A DNA stretch of 64,000 nucleotides from Atopsyche davidsoni (GCA_022113835.1 JAILWY010000012.1:620001-684000); one strand, 5' to 3'. Positions 39,201 to 50,549 are shown, numbered from the stretch's first letter. The notes: generated by a model not told the origin, from the letters alone. Made by a program: numbers and translations.

Positions 39201-41936
39201 TTAGTTCATATGTAGAATATGATTAATAAAATTAAAAAGTCCAGTGTTTGCAAATCATTAAATATTGATTAGCCCGAGCATATTAGTTCATATGTAGAAT
39301 ATGATTATTAAAAATTCTCACTAAATTGCAGTGGCTCGTTAGCATAGTTGGATAAATGCACCGGCCATGAAAGCTTGGGGATGTGGGTTCGAATCCCTCA
39401 CAAGTCACGATGATATTTTCTGAGAGTTTTCTTTAATCGTTTTCAATGTGTGAAAAAAATATGCTTAATCACATAAATAAAATAACCATTTATAATTTTT
39501 GGTATTTGAAATATAATAATTATCAACCTGATGTGTCGAAGTATCCCAGAATGTGACCGTATGTGGATTCGATGCAAAGGCAAGCGTGTTTCCAAAGAAC
39601 GCCCTTTTATAGTCAGGCTTGACATTGGCAAAATAAATAAAAGAATCGACAGCGATCGCAACACGCAATGACCTGCCTTCCCACACGCACGCCTTCAAAC
39701 CACCTCCAGGAACTCGTAATGTACGGAGATGCTGAAATAAAAAAAGATATAAAATTATCCTCAGTTACATAGATTCATTCTGTTTAGTAAAAATCATTTG
39801 CCGTATATTGTGAAAAACATAAATATAAATAGTAATAATATACCTCTCCAAATGGGGAAAAGAATTGAACAGCGTTGAGGTCATCAGATCCAGTGCCTGC
39901 AACGGCTATTACTGTTCCGTTATGATTCCAATGACAGCTTACCGCTCGGAGACCGCTATCTATCACAACTATACCTGAAGGAACAAAGAATTACCATAAT
40001 CATGAAGTTGAAATCAGAAACCGTATAGAAAATGTGTTAAATAGATGACAGTAGATTTACACGTCACATTTTTTAATATACCATTGGAAGTGCGAAAATT
40101 TTAGGTGATTTTGAAAATTTTTAACGCATACAAGCTACATGGTAATAATATTAATGATAATAACCATCGTCATTGTGGTTTTTCATAAGTTGAATGCGTC
40201 CGTTTTCATAACATACGGCTAGGGCAGGAATCTCGGGAGATGTTTGTGCCGAGTACCAGTCCATGCCAACCACGCATGAAGGAATGGCAGTGCATTGAAC
40301 TGGGATGGACATCTGGAACAAAATGGTACATTAAAATATTGTACTTTAATGGTAGATTGCATAATCTGTCCTTGTCTTATAATGGTAAATATAATTTATG
40401 TTTATGATATATAGTAATTGTCAGATTCCATTATAATATTTAAATTATAACAAACACATTTATGTTATGAAACAATCAGTTCTGCCAATAGTCATGATCG
40501 GCATCAACAGGTAGAATAGCATACGAAAATAAAGTAGTATCACAATATCTTACATTATTTTATAATGGTAAATTTAATTTTGATGTTAGTTATAAAACTA
40601 AAATACAATGAATAGATTTAAAGCTCAGCAGCTATGGAAGTCTTCTTCAAAAGTACTTACAGCAAAGTTTCCTTGATTATCATAAAGATGAAGTTCTCCA
40701 GTTGACAAGGCGAAGAGAATCAGTGAATTGTTAGGCGACCATTGAACGGCACTCAGACCAGGTCCTTTCAGATCTTTTCCCCAAACGCGAGAGCCGTCAA
40801 CTGATCCCACTATCACAGCACCTAAAAATAATAAAATATGATGATTTTGTGCAGAATGAAATACATATAAAATATCAAAATTATCCAAACAATACCATCT
40901 TCATAGGCGATGCATATTTTTTGTCCATCAGAACTCCATGCCATCCCGCTGACTGTTGACTTATTACGATTGTTTATCATCTCTTCATACCATGATCCCT
41001 GCAAATAATGAAGATTTTGTATGTTTTAAGACAGCATGGTGAAACCTCGTCAGAGCTCTTTACTTGTTCAGAGTTTTGACATTTGGCAAGAAAATATTTT
41101 AACTACTCAAATTATTTTTATAAATGATAAGAAACAGATCAAAATGGGAAGAGGATTATGAAGACAACTGATACCTAGGGGTAGATGGATAGCAAGAATT
41201 ACCTTGTAGAGCATCCACACGATGATGACGCCATGTTGATCACTTGTGGTAAGTTTTTGGTGAATTTCATTCCACGTAGCTACCTGTAGCTGTCCGGAGT
41301 GGCCCTCCAAACTCAGATTCATTGACAAGTTTCCGCCACCTCCTAAAATATTGATATGAACATATATTTAATTATGCAAATAACTGACAAAACAATAAAT
41401 ACATATATGCAGTATAAGTTTATATATTGTAAACGATATTCTTACCAGATTCTAGCTTCAGAACTTTTAACATTCCATCATCTCCTCCGACTGCAATGTA
41501 TCCAGATTGCTGATTCCAGGCGAGACAGCTTACACCAGCATGCTTTGGAATCGCTATCTGCAAGACGTTTCATAAAAGCATTAGAAACTAATTTTAAAAA
41601 AGTTTTGTAGGTTGTTCGTGACTCTATTTTATTTTGAACGATAAATATAAATGAGAACGAAAAAGGAATCAAGCAAAATAATACGTTTTTAGGTAATCTC
41701 AGACTCGACTACATTAATTATTTAATAATACATTATGAATCCAATAAATAAAAAAAAAACTCGCGCGCTGTGTTGTCATAGTAACGGTTAATGCTCTTCA
41801 AATCAAACAAATAGTTTTTCACTGCTAAGAGATTTGATTATGCTTAGAAAATCGCCACCGTGCAATTGCATCCAAAGAACACAATAAAGCGTGTTAAAGT
41901 GTACTTAATTACCTTCTTACTCATGTAAATAAACAT
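33259..41936 (-). CDS. WDR35: WD repeat protein 35 / IFT121
   Basis: IFT-A subunit acting in retrograde ciliary transport and entry of membrane cargo. Twenty-one exons, from the 5' end: 41913-41936 (MFIYMSKK), 41446-41557, 41203-41342, 40896-40998, 40661-40821, 40165-40312, 39844-39974, 39528-39731, 38572-38686, 38376-38489, 37938-38157, 37477-37699, 36936-37105, 36589-36792, 36346-36489, 36131-36263, 35746-35862, 35579-35669, 35238-35455, 34107-34219, 33259-33430. Phases agree throughout: 1018 aa, against about 1170-1180 in human. Residues 1 to about 600 form WD40 propellers ([42 protein letters not shown]). Then a helical repeat region, ending in a zinc-ribbon-like tail ([35 protein letters not shown]). 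About 65-80 residues of the solenoid after exon 16 and about 45 after exon 18 are missing relative to vertebrates. Exon 14 ends in a GC donor. Exon 19 is very GC-rich and odd. Confidence 0.96.
34301..34878. mobile_element. possible solo LTR or similar element
   Basis: A GC-richer block inside a WDR35 intron runs from TGTGTTGG to TACACCACA, so it has TG...CA ends, and contains a TATA-like GTTTATATACAG. Two tandem units of about 107 bp start at 34533 and 34641 and share AGCGGCGC and GGGAAAACACCT. I found no target-site duplication and no protein-coding remnant. An unrelated repeat is as likely. Confidence 0.3.
39025..39099 (-). other. tRNA-like module
   Basis: Minus-strand copy of the module described at 39333-39407, in the left arm of the palindrome. 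The two sequences look identical. Confidence 0.6.
39333..39407 (+). other. tRNA-like module
   Basis: 75 nt that fold as a cloverleaf: acceptor GGCTCGT with ACAAGTC (one mismatch, one wobble), D stem GCAT with ATGC (perfect), anticodon stem CCGGC with GCTTG (one mismatch), and T stem GTGGG with CCCTC (one mismatch) around TTCGAAT. It has an A box (TTAGCATAGTTGG) and a B box (GGTTCGAATCC). Position 33 is A rather than the invariant T, and no CCA follows. I read it as a tRNA-derived promoter module, not a working tRNA. Confidence 0.6.
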
Positions 41937-42234
41937 TTTAAAGTAATAAAACCGTCTCTGTACAAACACTACACGGTCGCCATATTTAAACACTTTGTAC
42001 TTGCTAGTGGAAAAAATATTTATTTCTAAAAATAAAGCCATGCGTGTCATTTTTAGCATATGGTAGCCCTATTCCGGAACAGGCATAGATATTTAAATAT
42101 GTACTCACTAAAATACTCATGAAGTGATGACAGTTTGTGGTACAACTGTCAGTTATGTCTTCATGCACGAAATAACTTATTCTTTTCACTACAATTATAT
42201 ATTTTTAAAGGTTATTATGAAATAATATTCCATA
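41937..42234. promoter_or_regulatory. shared upstream region of WDR35 and TRMT44
   Basis: Only 298 bp separate the divergent start codons of WDR35 (-) and TRMT44 (+), so both promoters must lie here unless untranslated first exons exist. IFT genes are usually controlled by RFX factors through an X-box. A half-site-like GTCGCCAT occurs at 41976-41983 but the second half is poor. Confidence 0.55.
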
Positions 42235-44850
42235 ATGAACGATATAGTTGTTACCCCCCATCAATTTTGGAAAGCAGTAAAAATTTGGGTCAAAAGCCCA
42301 CATGTTGTCAATCGGCGAATAACAGGAGTTATTCATCTTTTAGCCTGTAAAACAATTCATTCTTATGATACAAAAAATATATTGTCACTGTGCAAAGCGC
42401 TTGAGTATAGCAAATTAGAAAAAGGTTGTCAAAATGAAATAATCAATTCTATAATACCTTCAGAATATTCTAAAAATACTAAACTCTTAAGTGAAGACGA
42501 ACTTGCTGAAGAATTATGTTTACCAGTTCATGATTGTGATGATATCAGTAATTCTTCACTGTATATTTGCATACAGAAAGTTTTACCTAGATCACCAAAA
42601 TACATGCCAAGTTTTTGCGTATCTCTATTAGAAACAAATCACAATCAGGCAATATTTTTAAATATATCCCAGGGAGCAGGATTGATAAATCTATGTCCTG
42701 ATTTCCAATACAATTTAAAATTGGAATTAAATGAAATAAAACTATATACACTGTCAAGTAAAGTATTATATAAATATATACATTCATACATATTATAAAT
42801 TGTATGTAGAATTTGCTATATAACTGTAAACAATTTTGTTTTAGCTGTTCCAAATGACCCTTCTGTGAACTGGCTCAAAAAAGAATTACTTCCTAGAATA
42901 ATAAAGTGGTCTTTGTCTGACATTGTTAATAATAATGGTTTAACAGGTGGATCAGTTAATTTAATATCTCTTGACAGGTATAATACGAAATACCAGGAGC
43001 TGAAAGAAAAATATGGCCGGGAAATGGTCAAGGTAAAAAATGTTTGATCCCTTCAACTTATTAAAATTAACGGTCATGTCGGTGTGCCTTATTGCCAACT
43101 GTCCTGCATATATATAATGTATTAGTATGGTTATAGACTTCTTATTCTTAGATTATCTGGATTAGGATGTCTCCCAGTTGTGGAGTATATATATATATAA
43201 GAGAAGAGCTCACAGTCACTCGTAAAAAGAGCAAATCCATTTGACAATTTATACATGGACACTCGATGTAATATTGTTGTATTATGCATATGCACGACTC
43301 ACCATAATAAATAAAAAATAAGTATGAAAATACCACGGTTAAGTAAATAATTGAGTAAAATAGTCGTTATGGCTAGCTATTTTGTAAATTTTAAATTTGT
43401 GCTGAATTTAGTTTTTACTTTTTGATATTTATTTTTTCTATTTTATCAGATTTGGCCTGAAAATACAGACCCAGCTAAGTTTGTATTTGAAGACGTAGCA
43501 ATTGCTTCCTATCTTCTGATTCTATGGGAGGATGAGAGACTTCATACTTCTTGTCAAGAAAAGCAATCTTTTATAGATTTAGGCTGCGGAAATGGCCTTC
43601 TCGTTTATATTTTAGCAAGCGAAGGTCACAAGGGAAGAGGAGTAGATGTCCGAAAAAGAGGAATATGGGATTTGTATCCAAGCTTTGTGAAACTAGAGGT
43701 AAAAAAAAACATTTTAATATAAATGTTTCAGTAATTATTTCAGTAATTTTCAGTAATTCAGGAATTATCAAACTCAGTTTGATAATGCCAACGTGAAAGG
43801 TTTGTGAAACCAGTCACCAATAAAAATTAACATGTGAAAAAATCACTCAAGTATTTCATTTAAAATATTAATGATTCAAACAAAATAATAATTTATTAAA
43901 TTGTGTTTTTCAATTAGGTTGATCCTGTAACGCCTTCAGAAAAATGTTTGTATAGTGGTACAGATTGGATAATTGGAAATCACTCTGACGAGTTGACTCC
44001 ATGGATTCCTGTGATCGCCGCAAGAAGTTCCTACAGCTGTAGATTTTTTCTTCTTCCTTGTTGTGCCTTTGAATTTGATGGAAAAAAATATCAACGACAA
44101 GACTCATCAAAAAGCCAGTATAATGAATACTTAGAATATGTTAAACTTATTTGTGATAAGTGTGGAATTAAAACTGATATTGATCGGCTGAAAATTCCGA
44201 GTACAAAACGAATTTGCTTGGTTGGTACAAATAGATTGTATTCAATAGATCTTCATAATCAACAATCTGTAGATATTCAGACATTTATTGACAAAAGATG
44301 CTCAATATCTGAAAATAATTCAGCTACTATAGATTCAAATAAAGGTGACTCACTCTCAAAAGATAAACAATGGGCTGTGAATTTTAAACCAAGGGAGAGT
44401 GTTGAAAAAGTTCGAAATTGTACTCAAATTGAAAAGTCAGTTATAAACGAAATTGTGAGCACAGTAACGTCCAATTTATTACTGGAAAAAAACTATTCGG
44501 AAAGTAAATGGAATGCCGGAGGTAGCATTCCACTCGGTGAAGTTGTCAAATTTATATCTCCAGAAAGATTAAGAGACATAAAAAAGGAATGCGGAGGACT
44601 TCAAACTTTACTAAAAAATCATCATCATATTTTTGAAGTTCATTCTGGAAATGTGAAACTTAGGTATCCTAAAACTAAAACTGAGGTGTTAAAGCAATTT
44701 TCTCAAATGCAAAAAAATAAGAAGAATCATAAGAAACATTGTTCAATATCAAAGTACAGGGTTTGCTGGTTTTATAATAATCACCCTGATGGGTGTCCAT
44801 TGACATCAGAGAATTGTAGTTATCTTCACTCTTGTAACCAACATGTATAA
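42235..44850 (+). CDS. TRMT44: tRNA (uracil-2'-O-)-methyltransferase TRMT44
   Basis: Four exons, 42235-42757, 42845-43032, 43450-43698 and 43918-44850, join in phase to 630 aa. Trm44 family: 2'-O-methylates U44 in the variable loop of certain tRNAs, mostly tRNA-Ser, in the cytoplasm, using SAM. The SAM-binding motif I is FIDLGCGNGLLVYIL (residues about 278-292), followed by GVDVRKRGIWDLY, a Trm44 signature. The family motif GNHSDELTPWIPVIAARSS lies early in exon 4. The C-terminus carries a CCCH zinc finger, C-x9-C-x6-C-x3-H, in VCWFYNNHPDGC and ENCSYLH, matching the zinc finger of animal TRMT44. Codon use is strikingly AT-rich. The 5' end faces WDR35 across 298 bp. Poly(A) signals of AATAAA type lie just after the stop, near 44860. 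Confidence 0.95.
43770..43880 (-). repeat. dispersed repeat family R1, copy 2
   Basis: Minus-strand copy in a TRMT44 intron. It shows GATAATGCCAACGTGAAAGG and TCACTCAAGTATTTCATT, shared with the copies at 49917-50047 and 58998-59080. The far end is lost. Confidence 0.7.
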
Positions 44851-45792
44851 AATTTATTCTAATAAATAAATATGTTAAATTATGATTTTTCCCACAACCA
44901 ATTTAATCTGCAAATAATATTGCCAAATGGTAATTTTTAAAGCAGAAGAAGGTGACAGTTTACATTAAATAATCAATATTTTTGTCAGAGAGTACTTGTT
45001 GGAATTCCATTTTGATATTTTAAATAGAATAAAATACTTGAGTGATTTTTCCACACGTTAATTTTTTATTGGTGACCGGTTTTGCCAACCTTTCAAGTTG
45101 GTATTATCAAACTGAATATTTACATTGTGCTTATTTTGACACAAGAAAGAAGAAAATTTAATACTACGGTTTACTATATAGATAAAAATTTTCGTGCCAG
45201 AAAGTCTGATCTAGGAAACAACAACATTTTAAACTCTATCATAGTAAATAATAGTTTCTTAAAAAACGAGATAAGCATATTTAAAATAAAATATTATATT
45301 ATATTACAACCACAATACATTGTAAAACATAATTTTATAAATTAGTAATATATTAATATTGGTAATTTAAAACAATTAAATATCTTACTAAAGAACATTT
45401 AATACTATGAAAATGTTGAAGCTAAAATAAAGATTTTTTTTTTAAATTTGGCTTCTTGTTGGCCATAATTTTTCATGATAATATCAATGAACAGTTTTAT
45501 TTTTTGCAGAAAGACTAATTAATTGTTAGAATGTTAAAAAAGTACAATTGCTTGTTCTGATCTGATTAGCAAGACACATTATTAAAAGATAGTTAAATAT
45601 ATTTTTTAACAATTCATACATCAGTAAAGGATTACTAAATCATTCAAAGTTTAAATTTCTTTTATCTTTTTTAATTTTTAGTACAAAGCTATTCTATGAA
45701 AGAATTAAAAAATATATATATGGTCTCAATTTGTCGATGGTTTAGAAAAGTGTGGTTAGTTGTCAAAAGTCTTCATTCTCTTTGCTTCCAAA
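44851..45792. other. intergenic DNA between TRMT44 and eIF3h
   Basis: AT-rich. Contains R1 copy 3 (44969-45120). The last 30 nt before the eIF3h ATG are pyrimidine-rich (CTTCATTCTCTTTGCTTCC), which would suit a 5'TOP-like leader. Confidence 0.6.
44969..45120 (+). repeat. dispersed repeat family R1, copy 3
   Basis: Near full-length plus-strand copy, from TCAATATTTTTGTCAGAGAG to TATCAAACTGAATA. An internal hairpin-prone region reads TTTTGCCAACCTTTCAAGTT. TTTACATT occurs on both sides (near 44964 and 45119) and may be an 8-bp duplication, but the fit is loose. Confidence 0.7.
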
Positions 45793-48700
45793 ATGTCGTC
45801 CCGTAATGCCGCTGCCAGCAGGCGTGCTCCTGAAAGTGAATCGACCGTGGCATATGTACAAGCCGACGGATTGGTAAGTATATTTACTGTTATTTATATT
45901 ACGCAAAATTTCAAATATTTAATAATATTTCTCGCTACTAATATATTATCATTACTTCAATGACATCTTCCTCAATGGTCGTCGCTATGTCATTGCTTTC
46001 ACTGTTATTCACATCGTGTGTAATTTAATTATATTAATAATTTGTTTTAGGCTGTTATGAAAATAGTAAAGCACTGCCATGAAGAATCATGCAGCAACAT
46101 GGATATGGCCCAGGGGGCTCTTCTGGGGCTTGTGGTCGAGAACCGTCTGGAAATCACCAATTGTTTCCCCATCCCTAAGCACAATGATGATAATATGGAC
46201 GAGGAAGAGTACCAACTGGATATGGTGAGGAGACTCAGAAGAGTTAACGTTGACCACTTCCATGTTGGATGGTAAGCATTGCTTTAAATGTTAAGTGCCT
46301 ATAATTTAAAAATAAAATTTGCTCCTGATTGAAAGCACAATTTTCAATTGATTTTTTAAAATTAAATTTTCATAATTTAAGTGTTGATATGAATAAATAG
46401 GGAATTGAAATGAATTTATAACTTTAGCATTGATTCTACTTTTCATACATAATCTTTCAGGTACCAGAGTGCAGACGTTGGCAATTTCTTGAGTCTCCCG
46501 CTGCTAGAGTCGCAGTACCACTACCAGACCTCCATTGATGAGAATGTTGTGGTCATCTACGACACCAAGAAGTCTGCCAGAGGTTTCCTCACACTCAAAG
46601 CCTACCGCCTCACTCCTCAGGTCAGTTCACATCAATAATGAATTGTACTTATATATCCAATTTTTATGGCTGCTGTTAACACTTGGAGTGCGGGAACCGA
46701 TTTAAGTCGGTTATATATATTTCGAATTAATTATGGATCAAATAGATAAAAAATGTCTGAGAGTGAATACGTTTTTATTTTTAACACAAGAAACCGAAAA
46801 TTTCATTTCAATCGAACCCATATTTCAAAAGATATCGACATTTTAAACTAACTCTGATTTTGCGCGCGAAACCCAAATAATTGCCCGCGCCAATTGTAAT
46901 TTTGGCGCGAAATTTACCCGACCCTGAAGTGTTAAAGATGATTCTTGGAAATAATGCCTTGAATGCTTTGAAGAAGATTTGCAAACTCTAGTCAAGTCAA
47001 GAATCATATGATTTTCTGGGAAGGAGAATTTCAATTTAATCAGCCATTTTGGTTCAAATCCCATATAGTATAATTTATAATTAATTATAATTATAATTAC
47101 TTTCAGGTTTTTATATTGGAAAAAAATTAATAAAACTTTGTGATGTTAGCTATCTTCAGTAACATCTTCACACAACCAATTAACCCTTTGCACTCGAGGC
47201 CGTTTCCGCGCGGACTAATCAGCAACTTGAAGCGTTTCGTAGCACTTTTGGTGAATTTTTCACCTTTAACTTAAAATGATCACACACACAAATTAACACA
47301 TAAAACTTTTTTATTTGAATATTTAATGTATATTTACATCTTTACGAAGATAATTTTGTAAACATAAGTCTTTGTAATTTTGCTTTGTATGATATTTCAT
47401 GTAACAATTGCCGAGATGCATGCCCGTCTTTTCGGGACAAGTATCACAATAGTATGTCGTTTAATGTCTTTTGCCAGGTTTATTATACATATTATCTTAA
47501 TGGTATTAGATATTATAAAGCAAACAAAATAATGGTGCGATATAATTGATATTGTCAGGGAGAACAGTATATTCCTCAGTGCAATATAAGTTTAAACAAA
47601 TAAGGACCTTCAAATGAATGATTTGGATAAGAAGTACAAGCAAAAAATATATGGGTTGATTAGGTAGGTACATATCTAGTCCCTTTGTCACGGCTGTCAA
47701 GGTTGAACTGAGACCGAAAATGCAGTTCACTTAATGGTGTCGCACTTATCTTAGATAAGAAATTCTAATATAGTTTTAAAGGGAGATAACATAATATTTG
47801 TAAAATTATATAGGCAGTGCTTAGGAACGAACTTCAAAGAACAAGATCACATAAACATAAACAAGAAATCACCAGATAAGAAACCATAAATAGTTATCAC
47901 CGCACATCAAATTTACGCACCAAACAAAGTGGTGCGGAATCCGCACCACTCGAGTTGCGGCATTACATCGTGTGGTGCAGAATCCGCACCTCTTGAGTGC
48001 TAAGGGTTAATGCTTAAGTGATCTAATTGGGTCAACATCTCCGTCTCAGTTTTATTATAGAGAAATTATAGTGACATTTTCAATTTTGAGAAAAATGAAT
48101 ACTGTTGTACAAAGCTAAGATTGCGTTTTTATTTTCAGGCCATCACCATGTACAAAGAGGGAGAGTTTACTCCGGAAGCGCTTCGCAACCTGAAGATTGG
48201 CTATGAAACATTGTTTGTGGAGGTTCCTATAGTCATTAAGAACTCACCTCTAACAAATATCATGATGTCAGAGTTGGCAGAGATGGTGCCTGAAGAAGAG
48301 GGATGCAGATTTCTGGACTTGGGCACAGCTTCTGTACTTGAAGGTGAGTAGCTTCACAAGTAATTATTTTTTTTTTAAAAGAAATATTGTTTAAAAAATA
48401 TGTTTTTCATTAATTTAATAATTGTGTGTAGCCGGCTTCGGTCGGCCAGCGGAGTTTGGGTTTGATAGCACACCTCTCAACAGGGGAAAATATATTTTTA
48501 CTGTAGCTAAGCTCTCTTTCTGTCTAAAGTTTTGTTTCTTAAAAATAATCAGTTATTTTTTTATGATAAAGGTGTGCATAGCAAAGCTTCTGCGATTTCA
48601 CAAGTACTTATTTCAATTTAGGACAACTCCGCAGTCTGATGGAACGCGTAGATGAGCTAAACCAGGAAGCCATCAAGTTCAATCGTTACCAGCAAGTGGT

Positions 48701-48974
48701 CGTTCGCCAGCAACAGGATAAGCATCGTGCCATGCAGAAGCGTGTCCAAGAGAATGCTGCCCGAGCCCAAAAGGATGAGCCACCACTTCCGGAGGAGGAT
48801 CTGAATAAATTATTCCGTCCCCCTCCAATTCCTGCTCGTCTGAACCCCATGATTGTTGCTGGACAGATCAACACGTACAGTCAGCATATCTCCCAGTTCT
48901 GCTCGCAGAGTCTGGCCAAGCTGTACATCACGCAGGCGCTGCAGTCAGCCAAAGAGGCCAAGCAGAATCCCTAG
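45793..48974 (+). CDS. eIF3h: translation initiation factor eIF3 subunit h
   Basis: Five exons, 45793-45873, 46051-46271, 46461-46620, 48139-48343 and 48622-48974, give 339 aa, the normal length for the family. eIF3h is an MPN-domain subunit of the eIF3 complex, which recruits the 40S subunit and mRNA. The start is [20 protein letters not shown], then the MPN domain ([50 protein letters not shown]), without the JAMM metal-binding set, as in other eIF3h proteins. The C-terminal half has the helical PCI/MPN-core region ([30 protein letters not shown]). The third intron (1.5 kb) holds a piggyBac remnant. A poly(A) signal lies at 48999. Confidence 0.98.
47180..48010 (-). mobile_element. piggyBac-like element remnant
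   Basis: An 831-bp insertion in eIF3h intron 3, bounded by TTAA on both sides (47180-47183, 48007-48010). Terminal inverted repeats are CCCTTTGCACTCGAG and, from the other end, CCCTTAGCACTCAAG. On the minus strand at about 47340-47463 the frame reads [17 protein letters not shown] then [10 protein letters not shown], the Cys-rich C-terminal domain of piggyBac transposases. The catalytic part is gone, so it cannot move by itself. Near the right end GTGGTGCGGAATCCGCACCAC (47930-47950) is a perfect palindrome, and a diverged second copy follows 30 nt later. Confidence 0.9.
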
Positions 48975-48998
48975 TGCAGCACGGTGAAGTGCTCGTCA

Positions 48999-49004
48999 AA
49001 TAAA
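48999..49004 (+). terminator. poly(A) signal of eIF3h
   Basis: AATAAA 25 nt after the eIF3h stop codon; a second lies near 49058. Confidence 0.6.
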
Positions 49005-49916
49005 TTTGAACATTGTGGAAGAACAGTGATGTCCGTTGCAGTATATTGTGTATGAAAATAAACAAGTGCTAATCTACTGTTATTCTTATTTTTTCTTTCT
49101 CAGTAAATAATCATTTATTCTTATCCTTATTATTTATTCCTGATTCAATTTACCATTATAATGAAAATATCATGGATTAATTAATATGAATATATAATTC
49201 GTCTTTACAATATATATGTACAAACTAAATACGAAGGTAAAATAAATAAAATTGTTTTATTTTACCTTTTTAGTGGTAACGTTCATCAAGCACAAAGAAA
49301 TCCCATTTTGGGTTTTGTGGTATACCACACACAAAGTCTTGGAAGTTTAATGAGAATGAAAAAAAATGGATCTGAATTTGAGTCATGACTTGTCAAGTCG
49401 TGTACATGGATTCTGAGAAAAATTGACTACCTCTTTATTCATTAATTAACTTGTTAGAAATAAATTAACAATCATTAGTTGGTTCTACATTTCTACCTAC
49501 ATCCTACAAAATTGTACAAAGAGATGTTACAAATAAAACGGTTTGAAGATTAAAATTATTGATAAAAATTTAAGGAAGACTTAAAAGAAGTATTAAAATA
49601 AATATCAGAAAAACAATTGAAATTAAAAAATAATTACTAGGAGAAACATATACATAACTGGTGTGCTACCATCAATCATCTTATTTGGCGCTACAGCTGT
49701 TGATGCCAATTCTTTAGGGGCCAGATCTGGTGATCCTCAAAGCACTCTCAAGACTTGGGGGTTTTCATGATTTTCTTTGTGACACCTGTTTTGGGCCTTT
49801 TTTGTGCAATGGTTTTTTTATTGCTTGGTGCACTGGGAGCATTATGACTTCCTCGAGTTGCCACTTAGTGGTTTAAGAGAAATATTTTAATTAAAATACC
49901 CGAGTAAATTTGTTTT

Positions 49917-50047
49917 ATTGGTGGAAGGTTGGCAAAACCAGTCACCAATAAAAATTGACATGTAGAAAGATCACTCAAGTATTTTATTTGAAATATTAAA
50001 ATTGAATTCCACCAAGTACCTACTCTCCGTCAAAAATATTGATTGTA
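49917..50047 (-). repeat. dispersed repeat family R1, copy 4
   Basis: Near full-length minus-strand copy. It runs from GGAAGGTTGGCAAAACCAGT through AAATTGAATTCCACCAAGTA to AAAAATATTGATTG. Confidence 0.75.
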
Positions 50048-50549
50048 TATGGGAAAGTTTAAGAAAACCTAGATCTTATATCGGGGAGATTTTCTTTACT
50101 TTGAATTTAGATTTAATTTATATTTTTAATTCTTGAAAGATTATATCCATTGAATTAATTATTCCATCCAAGATTCGAATCTCAAACTTTATGATATGCA
50201 AGCGACAGATCAGCCAAATTATTGAAAAATAATGACTGTTAGGTAGGTTATCCTCCCCGCTCTCCCCATTCTGTTGCTTATGCATGGCTGCCATTTTGTA
50301 CCCTGAGCGTGTGTAAAGGATCGGTAATGGAGTAGTGGACTTGGAATGATTGTGGAGGGATGTGCTCTGGAAGTACCTTGTCGAGGTGGGGGAGTTCTTG
50401 ATATTGTTTCTGTAGCTTGCTGCAGAAGGAGTATCAGATCTGAACACCAGAGCTTTGTAAGGAAAGGATTATATAATAATGCTATTGGGCAACAGAAATA
50501 CGCAGACTTTTCCTTCCAATATAAAACTGCGGTGTGGAAGCACCCGGGG

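Larger units (their letters stand above)
38878..39487. mobile_element. tRNA-module foldback element, copy 1 (12-bp TSD)
   Basis: Lies in the WDR35 intron between exons 9 and 8. Flanked by AATAAAATAACC at 38878-38889 and 39476-39487, an exact 12-bp target-site duplication. Inside are a 65-bp tail (38890-38954), a 248-bp arm (38955-39202), a 27-bp spacer and the inverted arm (39230-39477, whose last two bases overlap the TSD). The arms differ at about one position. Each arm holds a 75-nt tRNA-like module. Both termini match those of copy 2 at 60994-61492. There is no coding capacity, so it needs enzymes from elsewhere. Confidence 0.85.
48975..50549. other. non-coding flank of eIF3h
   Basis: AT-rich DNA with R1 copy 4 (49917-50047) and no recognisable gene. 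Frames of up to about 126 codons near 50.2-50.6 kb on the minus strand match nothing I recognise. Confidence 0.5.

Noticed and set aside
39333..39407. Functional tRNA-Ser(TGA) gene
   Set aside because: A at position 33, mismatches in three stems, no variable arm of Ser type, and three copies embedded in a mobile element.
38955..39477. Palindrome as an assembly artefact
   Set aside because: The 12-bp TSD around the whole unit and the independent copy at 60994-61492 argue for a real element, though long reads have not been checked.
41976..41983. X-box for RFX upstream of WDR35
   Set aside because: Only one half-site (GTCGCCAT) fits; the second half does not match the consensus.
47506..47730. 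A 74-codon minus-strand frame inside the piggyBac remnant
   Set aside because: Does not read like the transposase core; only the Cys-rich tail at 47340-47463 is convincing.
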